DNA from: Glycine soja | Taxonomy: Eukaryota > Streptophyta > Magnoliopsida > Fabales > Fabaceae | Length of the DNA stretch: 64,000 nucleotides | Reading direction: 5' to 3' | NCBI RefSeq assembly: GCF_004193775.1 | Contig: NC_041021.1 | Coordinates: 22,164,632-22,228,631 of the forward strand | In this document: positions 1 through 12,268 of the stretch, piece by piece | Numbering within the stretch: the first letter of the stretch is position 1 | Layout of the letters: every line of letters begins with the position of its first letter | Program-made: the position numbers and the translations under genes | The notes under the pieces: generated by a model | What the model saw: the letters and a program-made list of their open reading frames with translations, nothing else | Database searches by the model: none | What the model was told of the DNA's origin: nothing

Positions 1-1440
1 CAACGGAAAGTAAAAGAGTAGGGAAGAAGAAAACAAACACACAAGATTTTTTATACTGGTTCGACAACAACCCGTGCCTACATCCAGTCCCCAAGCGACC
101 TGCGGTCCTTGAGATTTCTTTCAACCTTGTAAAAATCCTTTTACAAGCAAAGATCCACAAGGGATGTACCCTCCCTTGTTCTCTTTGAACCTAGTGGATG
201 TACCCTCCACTAGAACTAATCCACAAGAGATGTACCCTTTCTTGTTCTCAGTCAAACCCAAGTAGATGTACCCTCTACTTGTACCACAAAGGATGTACCC
301 TCCAATGTGTTAAGACAAAGATCTCAGGCTGTTAAACCTTTGATACTTTGTGAATGGGGATACAAAAGAATTCTCAGGCGGTTAGTCCTTTGAACACTTT
401 TGTATTAGGGAAAGGGAAGAATCAAAAGAATTCTCAGACTGTGTCATTTTGAATTCTTTGACAAGGGAGAAGGGAGACACAAAAGAATTCAGGCGGTTAG
501 TCCTCTGTTCTTTTGGAAAAGGGAGAAGAGAGACACAAAAAGAATTCAGGCGGTTAGTCCTTGGCGAATTCTTTTTGGCAAAGGGAGAAGAGAATGAAAA
601 GATGAATAGCACAAGTTTTCAAGGTTTAGAAAACCAGAAAACTTTAGAAAGCTTTTGGCACAAAGAAGAAGAAGAAGAAAAAGAAGAAGTTCAAAGAGAT
701 TCAAGGCTTGTAAAGGATTGATTGAATAAGTGTAAAAGTATATTGAAAAGCAAATCAAAGCCTTGCTTTTATAGACTCTTCATGTCTGGTCAAGACAACC
801 ATTTATAAGAGTTATAACTTTTTAGAAAAACTTAAAACCAATTTGAAAAAGTCAAAACTTTTTTGAAGAGTTACATCTTTTGATTTATCAGAAACAGTCA
901 CTGGTAATCGATTACCAAATCAGTGTAATCGATTACACAAGGCTTTTATGTGAAAGGATGTGACTCTTCACATTTGAATTTGAATTTCAACATTCAAAGG
1001 CACTGGTAATCGATTACCAAAACATTGTAATCGATTACAGCTTTTTGAAATTAATTGGAATGTTGTAAATTCAGTTTGAAAACTTTTTCAAATCCATTTT
1101 GCTACTGGTAATCGATTACCAGAGAGTAAAAACTCTTTGGTAAACATGTTTTGAGAAAAATCCATGTGCTACTCAGTTTTTGAAAAATCCTTTTCATACT
1201 TATCTTGATTAAGTCTTCTCTTGATTCTTGAATTCAAGTTTCCTCTTGAATCTTGAAGTGTTCTTCAACTTTTCCTCTTGAGTCTTGAATTGTTCTTGAT
1301 TCCATCTTGAACATTTTGAACTCATTCTTTGATTGACCTTTGAGCTTTTTGTCATCATCTTTTGTTATCATCATTGTTATCATCAAAACATCTTTGAATC
1401 ATTCTTGATTCACCATGAAGCTTTGCTTCTACATATACTA
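1..1440 (-). repeat. LTR-like retrotransposon repeat, cut by window edge
   Basis: No credible protein is present. The segment has several short repeat types: about six copies of a GGATGTACCCTCC-like motif at 150-310, several copies of an AATTCTCAGGCGGTTAGTCC-like unit at 310-570, and five copies of the palindrome GTAATCGATTAC between 903 and 1121. Read on the minus strand it runs from a GAAGCTTCATGGTGAATC-like start near 1430 to a TATAAAAAA stretch near 45-60, which fits an LTR. I recognise the palindrome-rich texture as a common soybean LTR type. The boundary near 1440 is estimated because no target duplication can be seen. Confidence 0.45.
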
Positions 1441-2510
1441 TATTTTATTTTTATTTTTAAATATTTTAATTTTAATAATCTATTATTTTTAATCATGATC
1501 TAATAACTATTATTAATTATTCTCATATTCTTAAAAAAAATATACTCACATGAATCATAATATATATATATATATACACACAAATTATTTTCTTTTTCTT
1601 ATAAAAAAAGTTATATAGTATTGAAGTCCCTTTCGTTATTGTATTATTGCACACTTATTTTCTAAAGGAAACAAATAAACATTTGACAAATCAATAAATG
1701 ACAAAGCATTGCTCAACCACATCATATTCCAATGTATTATTCTTCATGCCTTTTAGGTGTCGGCTAGGCATTTTCTATTGTTGTATATCAATTGGCATTT
1801 ACATTCTATTACGTCAGTAATGTTAAAATTGAAATAGTTAACAATGATATTATGAGAAACACAAGAATTCCCATAATGCACACACTCATACACAAAAATA
1901 ATAGGTTGCCTTGGTTTCACCGTTTTTTATTTTCATTATTTAAGAAAAAACACAAAATGTGTTTATTTTAAAATTTTGAAATTATTTTCAGAAAACACAT
2001 TTAAAAAAAAGACTGAAAACTGAATACAAAAATTTATCATTTTCAATATTTCTCTAAAAGTGAAAACACCGTGTCACGTTGTAATTATAACCAATTTGGC
2101 TAGCAGCCTCATCCCCAACCTTCTTGACCCATCTTTTCTCTACCTTTTTCTCCTCCAACCTTCATCTCCCAAAACCACCACCTGCCTCCAAACTCCATCA
2201 TCAATGCATCAAATGGCCACCACCCACACCTCCAAACACCACACCATAACCCAAACCACCATACTATCCTGTCCTCCACAACCACTGGCACAAACTCCAG
2301 CGACCCAACAATCTCCACCATCGAAACACCGCGCACCGCCACCTATCGCAACCGCAACCCAACCTTCAGTGATTTTGTTTCCTTTTGGTTATGTTTCATG
2401 GTGTCCAAATCTGATTGTTGGTGCCAAGGTGCGACCCGACAAAGGGGGTGGCTCGACGACGTAGGGGAGGATAGTTGACGACATAGTGTTGTGCGTTAGG
2501 GTTGAAAAAG
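1441..2510. other. AT-rich flank of the CACTA element, no gene supported
   Basis: This stretch holds AT-rich DNA with a short (AT)n/(AC)n tract near 1559-1583 and a C/A-rich tract at 2100-2350. The C/A-rich part gives a 134-residue open frame (2060-2464) rich in Pro, Thr and Gln, but it looks like base composition, not a gene. The bases GTT at 2511-2513 are the left copy of the CACTA target duplication. Confidence 0.5.
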
Positions 2511-2513
2511 GTT

Positions 2514-3090
2514 CACTATTAGAAAATACACTTTCAACATCGGTTATTTACGACATTCTACATTGATTTTAAAACCGATATTGAAAGTACCGATGTTGAA
2601 TGAATTATTGTTAACATCAGTTTTCCAAAATTGATGTTAACATAAAAACGATAACATCGGTTTTATAAATAACCAATGTTATACACTTTGAACTACAGCA
2701 AAATAAGTGTATGCATGATGAACCTTGACATCGGTTTTCTAGTAAAACCGATGTTAATGTTATATATTCACATCGATTTTGTAGTAAAACCGATGTCAAC
2801 GTTCATGATGCATACACTTATTTTGTTGTAGTCTTTGTATATAACATTGGTTATTTATAAATAACCGATGTTAAGATACAAACATTAACATCAGTTATTT
2901 ATAAATAAACGATGTTAATATACAAAAGTTAACATCGGTTATGTGTAATTAACCGATGTTAACGTTTGTATATTAACATCGGTTATTTACATAACTGATG
3001 TTAAGATGCATGTTGACATCGGTTTTTGTAAATAACTGATGTTGTTTACTATATTAACATCGGTTTTTGTTAATAACCGATGTTGTTTTA
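2514..3090. repeat. Left terminal and subterminal repeats of the CACTA element
   Basis: After the CACTATTAG terminus there are a dozen or more copies of AACATCGGTT and its reverse complement AACCGATGTT, mostly paired around short AT spacers so that each pair can form a hairpin (for example near 2930-2960 and 3050-3085). In CACTA elements such clustered motifs are binding sites for the element's DNA-binding protein; that role is inferred from the family. Confidence 0.9.
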
Positions 3091-3354
3091 AAGATTTTTT
3101 ATATATAAACTTTCTGTTTTTACAATAAACCCAAAATTGTTCCTGTAAAATGCAATTTCAGACCCAATTCACAGCAAATAAACATTTTATTCTGCGTTGA
3201 AGTAATTTTAATCATAATAAACATTGAATAATTGATTTATCATAAACGACGATCAACAAATAAATTCAATGTTCAAATTACGTAGGTAATGTCAAAAATG
3301 TTAAACCAAAGTAAACTAAGCTAAAATTAATGTCCCTATACCCTAAGTCTGATA

Positions 3355-6313
3355 TCTAACTCGGAGATAATATTGTGTCCACTGGATCCGCAACGCCTTT
3401 AATCTCTCTGGCTCCAATGGTCTAGGATCGTTAAAATACTGCATGATGAAATAAATGATAATAAACGTACCGCTTATCAGTTATTCCTAAAACTTCCTAA
3501 AATGATGGTGGGCATCCAGTGCATGACATAGTAGCCGCACTCAGTAGTTCCTTTTTGTCTATTACACTAAATACATAATGAAATTTGGATATTAATTAAA
3601 CAATTAGTGTACATACACATAAGAAATATATATAAGTGGAAGTTTTATGTAAATGACGTACCTTGACGACAATCCACCTAGCAGGAGCCTTTGATTTAGG
3701 TTGTGCAGCATCATCAAGACCTTTTAAAGCACTGTTCCATGCGAGTAACAATTAAAAAGTGGTGTTGTTGAGGTATTTGAATGCAAATGCATTGAAAAGA
3801 ATACTAACCCGTTAATTATCCCCTTAAGGTAGTTGTCTGGCCTGTTATGCAATGAACAAAACTAGACAACTAGATGTTCCTTGGGCACAATGACCACCAT
3901 CTGTCAGTGTCCGCTGCAGTGGGAATGAATATGGGTTAGTATATTAGTAAACATTAATTAAATTCAGTTATTTTGTGTGACTTACCCATTTAGGTAGGCT
4001 CCAAGATAGACATCGCGTTTTGAACTCTGCATCCAAGTCTTTATGTAACTTTCAAACTCAAACTGCGATTGCCCAGACCTCTAAATGGACTGTGGCTCGA
4101 GGAATCCATAGATATCAGAATTCTCTGCTCGCATACTTGTATCAGTGAGATGCCTATTTATGTTAAGTCAAAGTTAAATATTTATGAATTGAAAGAAATA
4201 ACTTAGGTAATTAAAAGTAATCTAAAATGACTTACAGAATCCATAATTGTAACACTAATATGCTGAGACATTGACCACCATGTGCAATTTCGGAGAGGTC
4301 TTCCTGCTTTATGTAGAGTGGGAAATCTGGATTAAAGATCCCGAACATGGTGGCATCCCATGTAACCTGATAAGGCCTCATGAAAAGCTCTGGGATGGTC
4401 AATGTCATCAGATAAAGCGGATCATCGACCTCCGGATCGGGCTTTTGAGGTGGCTTTGCCAGAGACACAGCTGCCTATTCATGAAACAAAGTTAAATGGC
4501 CTAATTTGAGTCACGCTGAATGAATTAATTCAAAAAGAAGAAAATATAGTAAGAGTAAAGTACTTGCTATGATAAAGACTTGACCAGATGTGTCGGCCAA
4601 GCAAGGAAGGTGTGAATTGCCTGCCCCACTAAGGAAACCTCATTAGTGGGTACAGGAACTGGAGCATCTGCATCTATAACCTCCTCCGCACCCACCTTTA
4701 CTTGGCCAAGCAACAAAGGAGTGTTATGAACAACAGTGGATCCCTCATAAACTCTCCCCAGGGTAACCAGGTGGGCAGGATCTGCTTTGATGTACAAGCC
4801 GCACCTATCTGAGTCACCTATCTCAGGATCATTTCCTGAGGGATCAACACAACTCCCCTTCGTGCTTACTCGAGGACCTAATGGACCAACCAGAGGCTCA
4901 GGAGGCAGTGCAAGTCCCTGAGATTGCATCTGGGACTAAATCTGGGACTGCATCTGGCTAAATGATGCCATGAGCTGCCGCGTCACTTTTTCTATGATGG
5001 ACTCCTCTAACTGGTCCCTGATTTGCTGGGTCAGCTGCTACAATTCTTCAGGAGGCAGGGAGGAAGAGCTACGGGACGTCCGTGGAGCCGATCCAAAGTA
5101 TTGCTTGATGGTGACACTGACTCCAGCAGCACGTACACGTCCAGGGTGCTTTGGACGTCCTATAGCAACGATGAGAACATCCCGACGTCCATGGGGGACG
5201 AAGGATCCTTGTGTCGCCTGCTCCTCAAAGGAATCATGCACAGAAAACAGACAGTTGTACATGGCATTCACAAAATATTGAAATATAATTCTAATGGTTA
5301 GTTGAAAATGACTTACGATCTTCTCAGTGATTTCCTTTGTGGCCTTAGTCGTCATCTCCCTTGTTTTCTTCGTGCGGGCCATCTTCCACTTCACATGGCG
5401 TCTGACCGGGGATGGAGGGTCGATGACACCATCAAGGCTTCCTGACTGTGCAGCTTCCTCCAGCTTCTTCTTGGTCTTCTCAGCCAGGAGCTTCTGCTCC
5501 AAATATTCATAACCCCCACGAGACAAAACATGGGCGGTAGTGTTCTGTTTCTGGATGGTCTGTGCCTTTTTGCGCACATCCTGCAAAAATAAAATAATAA
5601 TCTTTCAAATTGCTAGAATGAAGTATAACAAGTTAATGTTTTTTGAAAAACAACTTAAATGGCAAGGAACATACCTCCCAAGAAGGGTCTCTGCGAGTCT
5701 GGCAAAACTGGGTCCATTTTTCCTTGTTTATGCCGTATTTCTCACAGACAGTGTCGTCCACATCGTCCTGATCGGCTGCAAGGGCTCATTTCCTCGTGAG
5801 GTTTGATTTAAACTGCCTCTATCTCTCACCAACAGTCTGAAGCAACTTCTTTTTTGTCCTATTGTCAGAAGCCTTTGGGATTTCAAATTCTGCCTGACAA
5901 TAACAAATAAGCTTATTTTTTGTTACAATAATGTGATTTTTGGCTATGATACAAACAACATCAAATAAGAAAAGAAAAATACCTGAATATCCTCCTAAAT
6001 CAAGTCCTTCTGAGCAGTAGGGACCTCCTTCCTGTTCTCGTACGTGAGGTCCACCTTATCACGCACCACAATCCCCAAATATGTTTTTAATTTCTTCATG
6101 TGGGGACCGCCAGCCTTGCTGGTAGTAGGATCAACGTGGACCACTGGTCTGTCTGCACCAGGTGGTTTGGTATACAAGGATCGTAGACGTGAGGCTTTGC
6201 GTGTCCGCTTCACGGCAGACGGTGAAGCTAATGCATCTGAAGGAGGAGCAGGAGGACGAGGAGAAGGAGGACGAGGAGGAGGAGGTGAGGCAGGTGGAGA
6301 AGCCATGATCCTG
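3355..6313 (-). pseudogene. CACTA second gene with C48/Ulp1 peptidase domain, broken
   Basis: This is a multi-exon minus-strand gene. The start near 6313 gives MASPPASPPPPRP, a Pro-rich leader, then a conserved block (HMKKLKTYLGIVVRDKVDLT) at about 6000-6110. A basic helical segment follows (QKNTTAHVLSRGGYEYLEQK-like, 5450-5580), a linker at 4570-5240, and a domain at 4232-4470 (TLTIPELFMRPYQVTWDA). The C-terminal C48 cysteine-peptidase region lies at 3355-4140, with the nucleophile motif TECGYYVMHWM near 3510-3545 and the end LEPERLKALRIQW near 3390-3420. Introns interrupt it, e.g. about 5240-5320. It is broken: the HWQ histidine motif reads H-stop-Q (3904-3906), another Trp is TAG (3862-3864) and a Gln is TAG (4081-4083). 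Ulp1-like genes are commonly carried by plant CACTA and Mutator elements; their role in transposition is unclear. Exon borders are approximate. Confidence 0.8.
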
Positions 6314-6363
6314 TATACATCATGAAAATGTAAATTCCGATTATAGACAAATATCGACATCAA

Positions 6364-7198
6364 TAGTTCTTTAAATAAAATGTGATCAATATGTATAATT
6401 TCATAAACTAATTTTGTATGACTATTCTAGATAAACAAATAAAATCTCATATATAATAAATCATAGGTTAAATTTCCACTCATATATAAGACACTCTCCT
6501 TTAAATTAGAGTAACATTTTCTCACCCCTAAAATTTTACAAGGCAAAAAGGAGACAAAGAATATCCTAATCTCATTTGAAATTGAAAACCAATCCGACTT
6601 AGCCATACATAATCTACTTTAACACGTAATGAAGCACAAGAAGATGCTACTCACTATAATGAAAAGACAAAGAAAGAACATATCACATAACAACGTTAAT
6701 GCTATTTTCACATAACAACGTCTCACCACAATAATTTTTCAACCCAAAGTCCATTTTATTGACCATTAGCTGGATTTTATAATTGGATTAAAAGTAATAT
6801 GGTCTAATTAAGGTTGTTAAAATAAAAATAAAATTTGCATTTTTACCAAAACAATTTTCCTTAATGACCAATTCAATGATCATTAATCAAACAAGTCTAA
6901 TGCCAACATTGTTTTTTTGCCACATAACTAGCTTGGAAGTTGCAAATGAAAATTTTGAACCAAACCAAGATGAATGAACATTGAACTGTGTATGATCTCA
7001 AACATGCTAGCAATGAAAAGTGAACAAATTCTTTAAACTTCCTACCATACATGGATCATAATAATCAATTATCTGTACCCTTTTTGCTGATTGGGTTCCC
7101 TTTGTGACATGGGTTTGACTTTCTTATGATAGTAGCAGAGCCATGTTGAGCTTTAAACCTAATAGTGGCATCTTACTAAATAGAAATGCATTATGCAG
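6364..7198. other. AT-rich internal CACTA sequence, probable intron of captured katanin fragment
   Basis: No coding frame of note. The right end (from somewhere after 7070) runs into the TGCAG splice acceptor at 7194-7198 that precedes the katanin-like exon, so at least the last part is likely captured intron sequence. Confidence 0.4.
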
Positions 7199-7316
7199 AG
7201 TTTGTGTGGTCACACTAGTTCAGTAGAATCAGTGACTTTTGACTCAGCAGAAGTGTTGATTCTTTTTGGAGCATCATCAAGGGTAATAAAGCTTTGGGAT
7301 TTGGAAGAAGCAAAGA
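7199..7316 (+). pseudogene. Captured exon of katanin p80 WD40 subunit (KTN80-like)
   Basis: The exon reads SLCGHTSSVESVTFDSAEV and then a WD40 blade ending VIKLWDLEEAK. It is bounded by a TGCAG acceptor (7194-7198) and a GTAAG donor (7317-7321). This matches the second WD40 repeat of the plant katanin p80 regulatory subunit, which targets the microtubule-severing katanin p60 ATPase. Two more exons of the same protein follow on the same strand at 28646-28720 and 28973-29150, beyond the Ogre insertion. A conserved Gly-Ala before Ser-Ser is changed (LFGASSRV). The start of the gene and most WD40 exons are absent, so this is a fragment carried by the CACTA element, antisense to its transposase. 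Confidence 0.85.
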
Positions 7317-7522
7317 GTAAGTTAATTACTATATTCTAAAGTAATCATGTGGAGGGACTAAGGAAATCTTTGAGCATCTTCAAAAACTCAATTAGAGATT
7401 ATCTAGAATGTATTCTGGTCTAGCCCCCATAATGCTTTGTGGGTCATATCGAATCATGTTTTGCTAACAATTCAAACTGCATGCATGCTCGGGTATAGAC
7501 TCTAGAGTGCATTTTTGGAGAG

Positions 7523-9296
7523 TGTCATACCCTAATTTCATCCGGGGACCATCTGTTTGGTGGGATGCAACCTTCGCTTGACCGCTTCGAGGTACTTAAC
7601 ACCCATTGTTAGGCAATCCGTGAAGTTCTGCGAAATGTCGGGAGTCGAAAGGAAACATTATTACGCAATCCGTAAAGTTCTGTAACATTCTAGAAGTCAA
7701 AGAGGGGATGGCTACGTAATCCGTAAAGTTTCATGACACTACGGAAAGAAAACAAGTATCGTTACACAATCCGTAAAGTTCCGTAACGTTACGGAAAAAG
7801 AATCAGACAAAAAAAGGCAACGAGGGTGTATTTAGTAAACAGGGGTGTGCAAATAGCAACCAAGCCCACTTGGACCTTCTAGGGTGTTCCAACAGAAGGC
7901 GGTGCCTTCTGGTGGAAGTAACCCAGCTCGCCTGGGCGACCTGGGCGGCAACCACCTCCCTCTTTTCCCCTATAAATAGGTGAAAGAGGGTAGAGCAAAT
8001 TCGTCCAACCCTCCTGGTATCTTGGATTCACTTGAAATTAGTGACAAAAATTGTTTTTGTGAAGAAAATCCAAGCCGAGGCGCTTTCGTAATGCTTCTGA
8101 GACGTTTCCGTGGGCGATTTCATGAAGGTTTTCCACCGTTCTTCATTGTTCTTCGTTCGTTCTTCGTCATTCTTCGGTCTTCAAGCAGTAAGTTCCCGAA
8201 ATCGAACCTTTCAATTCATTCTGTGTGCCCTTAGTGGTCCCCACTTGTTTCGCGTGCTTTTATTTTTATTTCGTTTGCTTTCCGTACCCCTTTTTGACGT
8301 GCTTTAACCATTTATTTAAATCGTTTTCTCGCCTAATCAAAAATAAAATAAATGTCCACCGATCATTTAAGTTGTAATATCTTTTAATCTCTGTTAGAAT
8401 AAAATCCGACCGATCTTTCACGCCGTAACCACGTTTAAAACCAAAAAGAGACAAAATAATAATAATATAATAAAAAAATATCTTTAAATAAAATAATAAA
8501 AAAAATAAATTGGACGTTTTTCTTTGGGATTTTTCTTAATCGAATTGACTAATAACCAAAGTGAAACTAAGGCTAAAATCAACTCACAAATCAAGCTTTG
8601 TCATTAAAAATCACCTAAAAACCATTTTAAGGTCCAACGCCTTGAAATGGTCCTCTTTGCTTTTATTGGTTAAACGTGGACTTTTAAAAAACCTAAAATC
8701 AAACACATAACTTTGTCACCTCTTTCAAAAAACCAAGAGATCATTAATTGTCTAATGCCTTAATGTTTTTTTTTCTCTCCTTTCAAAAGAATCAAAAGAT
8801 CGTTTAATGATTCAATGCCTTAAATGACCTTTTATTCAGTCAAAATATATCTTGCAAAAAAGATAAAAACAATTTAACCAACGCTTAGTTCTCAATGAAC
8901 TATGTAGGTCTGATTTCCTTATCACAATTAAGGAATACGTAAGAGCAAGGGAAACACCCTTGTCGATCACAAAAAGGTAAAAAGATAAAAAAAAAAGGCA
9001 TAAAAAAGACATAAACATAAAAAAGGGGGAAAATGAAGCATTTTGAAGTCATATTTGCACACTTGATTAAAGGTTGCCATCCCTTGTGACGGACGCGTGG
9101 GGTGCTAATACCTTCCCCGTGCGTAAAAACAACTCCCGAACCTTTCACACTTAAAGTTCATAGACCACACCTTTTCCGGTTTTTCCGACGTTTTCCTTGA
9201 ATAAACATTGGTGGTGACTCCGTGCATTTTCCTTTTCTTGGAAGACGCACCCGTGAGCCCTCGCGTCGCCCTCCCGCCAAAGGGTAGGTTGCGACA
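7523..9296 (+). repeat. 5' LTR of Ogre-like element
   Basis: 1774 bp, TGTCATACC to GCGACA. It has a likely promoter TATA box, CCCCTATAAATAGG, at 7967-7980. Near its start, about four copies of an AATCCGTAAAGTTC-like unit lie at 7610-7800. It aligns closely with the 3' LTR apart from indels: it has roughly 170 bp near the start that the 3' LTR lacks, and it lacks the 85-bp duplication of the 3' LTR. Confidence 0.92.
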
Positions 9297-9298
9297 AT

Positions 9299-9316
9299 TG
9301 GCGACTCCACAGGGGA
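9299..9316 (+). other. Primer binding site of Ogre-like element
   Basis: TGGCGACTCCACAGGGG begins two bases after the 5' LTR. It starts with the TGG expected to pair with a tRNA CCA end. Ogre elements are reported to use a tRNA-Arg primer, and the sequence is consistent with that; the exact tRNA is from memory. Confidence 0.8.
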
Positions 9317-10180
9317 CCGTTTTTAGAGAGTTAGGCCAATCAATCAGTGTGCTTTCCTTACCATGACTTCCCTTTTGTCCTTTTTCTTTGTCTTTTTCCT
9401 TATGTTCTTGTATATATAAACTCTATGATGCTTTTAGTGTGTTTTTAAAATGTATGCATGAGATAAATATTTATTCATTTGATGCACACAAACACCAACA
9501 CTATTTGCACACACGGTGAGTTGAAAAGGGGCCCTATACCCGAGTCCATGGGAACATAAGGAGTAGAGGTGAATCTGTGGTCATGCTAGGTCTCCGACTT
9601 GCTTGATAATAGTGAACCCTCATCTAAAGTTTTTCTCTTTGATAACATATTGTTGCTAGTAGTTCCTACTGCCACAATATGTTCTTCGAAGGGGATGATA
9701 CCTCTAGAGACCATCAAGAGAGATATGACCACCTTGGGAATTATCACTAAAGGCCCTTTTAGTTTCCTCCCGTGTAGGTCCCTAAAATAGGGGCACGGAG
9801 CAAACACGCTGCGTGCCATTTTGAGCACTGCCATGCATGTAGTCCTAAATGTCATGTACGCCTTTGCTTATAATTATTTGTGGATATTGTCATACTATGT
9901 ACATCCCCGTGTTGTGCCTTTCGCATCTGCATCATGCACGGATTGCATCTTGATCCCCTCACTTTGTCAAACTGAAGGAGGGTCCGTGTCGCCTTCTTAA
10001 ATGCATACGTTGGGCGCCAGCTGTCCGAATGTTGTATCTAAGAAGGGGACAATTTCCCGGGCTCCCATATTCATAAAATGCATCTGTGTCATATGTATTT
10101 CTTCATGCATTCATCCATTCCACCCATGATAGATGTCGGAGTTTTGATTCGCACTGGGTTTTGTTTCACTTTAGTAAAAC
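9317..10180 (+). other. Ogre leader between PBS and ORF1
   Basis: An untranslated leader with no convincing protein. It ends just before the ORF1 start codon at 10181. Confidence 0.6.
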
Positions 10181-12036
10181 ATGGGATCGAGTCAGGCGCC
10201 TTCGCTTAAAAAGAGGTTCTATCAAGTCAAGGTCAAGAGCCTAGGAATCACCAGTCTGAAAGAGTTAGGGCAGTTGATGGGTCAGCTCCAGCGACAAGCC
10301 TTTCACAAAGCTTACGGTAAAATCTGGGACCTAGCCATGGCAGAGGTCTCCACAGAGGCCATTGCCTCCCTTGCCCAGTATTATGACCGGCCGTTGAGGT
10401 GCTTCACTTTTGGGGACTTCCAGCTATCACCCATGGTGGAAGAGTTTGAAGAGATCCTAGGATGCCCTCTAGGAGGAAGGAAACCATACCTCTTCTCAGG
10501 ATTCTATCCTTCTTTAGCTAGAATTTCTAAGATAGTCCAAATCTCGGCGCAGGAATTAGACCGCAGAAAGCAAGTCAAAAATGGGGTGGTTGGAGTACCG
10601 AGAAAATGTTTGGAGGCAAAAGCAAGAATCTTGGCAGGTAGAGGCGGATGGGCCCCGTTCATAGACATCCTCGTGCTTTTGATCTTCGGAGGAGTCCTCT
10701 TTCCAAATGTGGATGGGTTGGTGGACCTAGTGGCAATCGACGCTTTTCTCGCCTTTCATGACCGCAAGGAAAGCCCGGTTTGTCGCCTATATGACACCTT
10801 CGACCGAAGATGTGAAAAGAGCAGTACAAGGATTGTTTACTGTACTCCGGCCCTCTACGTGTGGTTGGTTTTGCACCTTTTCCGCCAAGAGGTGAGACAT
10901 GCTTGCTTGCTAGAAAGCCACCGTTCATGCACAGAGAAAAAAGAGTCAAGTTGGGACCGACTCTTAGCAAGCAAAGAAGGAGCGTCTGTCAACTGGTTCC
11001 CCCGATGGAAAGAAGGAAGAACCGGGGTTCTTATTTCGTGCGGAGGATTTCCAAATGTTCCCTTAATGGGGACAAGGGGTTGCATCAGTTACAATCTCGT
11101 TCTTGCTATAAGACAACTTGGCTACCCCATGAGAGGGGCACCACTAGAGGAAGAGCTTGCACCTATTATTGCACGGGGTTTCAATAACACCAACGCGGAG
11201 GCACTTCAGAAGGTCCGCAAGGCATGGGAGATGATGCAAAAGAAAGACAAGGAACTCAGAGGTAGTAACAACGGGCCCATCGACGGCTATCGTAGGTGGT
11301 TGAAAGCCCGCAAGGTCTGGATTGGCTCTCGAGTTTGAGAACCACTAAAGGGGTGGAAGTTGAAGCGCCGGAGGAAGAAGAAGAGGTGCAGGCCCTCAGG
11401 GCAGAACTCGAGAAAGCCCAAACAGTCAAAGAAAAGTTCAAATCAGCAGCTCTTAAAATCCGAAAGGAAAATGCCGAACTGAGAGACGTAAATATAGCTA
11501 CCACCAAGGCCTTGGAACAAGAGACCAAAAGGGCTCGTAGGGAAGAACATGGCCGGAACAAATTCCGAGGGGCTCTGTGGGGCAGTAACAGTGAGCTAAA
11601 GCTCCGGAGAGAGGAAAGGGACCAATCACAAGTAGACAGTTTGATCTTGAAGGATGAGTTGAAGGTTTGCCTAAGGTCCAAGAGAAGTTTGTCTCAGCAT
11701 TTATTCGAGATAGAGACCAACATGTTAGCCATCATCAGCAAGTACCAAGAAGAATTAAATCTAGCCACGAACCATGAGCAAAAAGTGGCGGACGAGTATG
11801 CCCGAGTGTACGCGGAAAAGGAGGCTAGAGGAAGGGTGATCGACTCGTTACATCAAGAGGCAACAATGTGGATGGACCGATTTGCTCTTACTTTGAACGG
11901 GAGTCAAGAACTTCCCCGATTGGTGGCCAAGGCCAAAGCAATGGCGGACACCTACTCTACCCCCGAGGAGATCCACGGACTTCTCAGCTATTGTTAGCAT
12001 ATGATAGACTTAATGGACCATATAATTAGGAACCGC
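10181..12036 (+). pseudogene. Ogre ORF1, frameshifted
   Basis: ORF1 of unknown function lies upstream of gag and is a hallmark of Ogre elements. It begins at ATG 10181 (MGSSQAPSLKKRFYQVKVK). The N-terminal 330 residues or so form a globular region resembling the plant-mobile-domain-like family found in plant transposons (blocks LRCFTFGDFQLSPMVEEFEE and ALYVWLVLHLFRQEV). After residue 370 the frame shifts, near 11310, and continues in the frame read from 11296 as a charged coiled coil (VQALRAELEKAQ through LRREERDQS). It closes with a conserved end (LHQEATMWMDRFALTLNGS). A TAG at 11995-11997 falls where related copies read on into HMIDLMDHII, with a final stop near 12036. A short deletion and one Gln-to-stop change therefore separate it from an open frame. 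Confidence 0.85.
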
Positions 12037-12268
12037 TAGGAAGTTTGTATTGTCACTCAGATCTTGACTAGTTATAACTTTATGAATAAAATGAGTTTAT
12101 CCCGCGTTTTTACTCCAAAAATCAGTGCGAATCAAATCACTCCCACATTTTATCTCTAGCATGCATTCATTTTTTTACGTACTCCTCACGTTTGGTTTTT
12201 TAGGAAAAACGCCATAACTAAACGCGCCCCAAGGCATCCCTATCGCACCAGGTCCAAATCTAGGACGA

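Noticed and set aside
449..758. Glu/Lys-rich frames near the window start
   Set aside because: They span short LTR repeats and have no domain; both strands are open because of the repeated units.
2060..2464. 134-residue Pro/Thr-rich open frame
   Set aside because: Driven by a C/A-rich stretch with no domain and no recognisable relatives; the opposite strand is equally open.
4970..5512. Plus-strand frames over the C48-peptidase gene
   Set aside because: They are antisense shadows of the minus-strand exons, which carry recognisable motifs.
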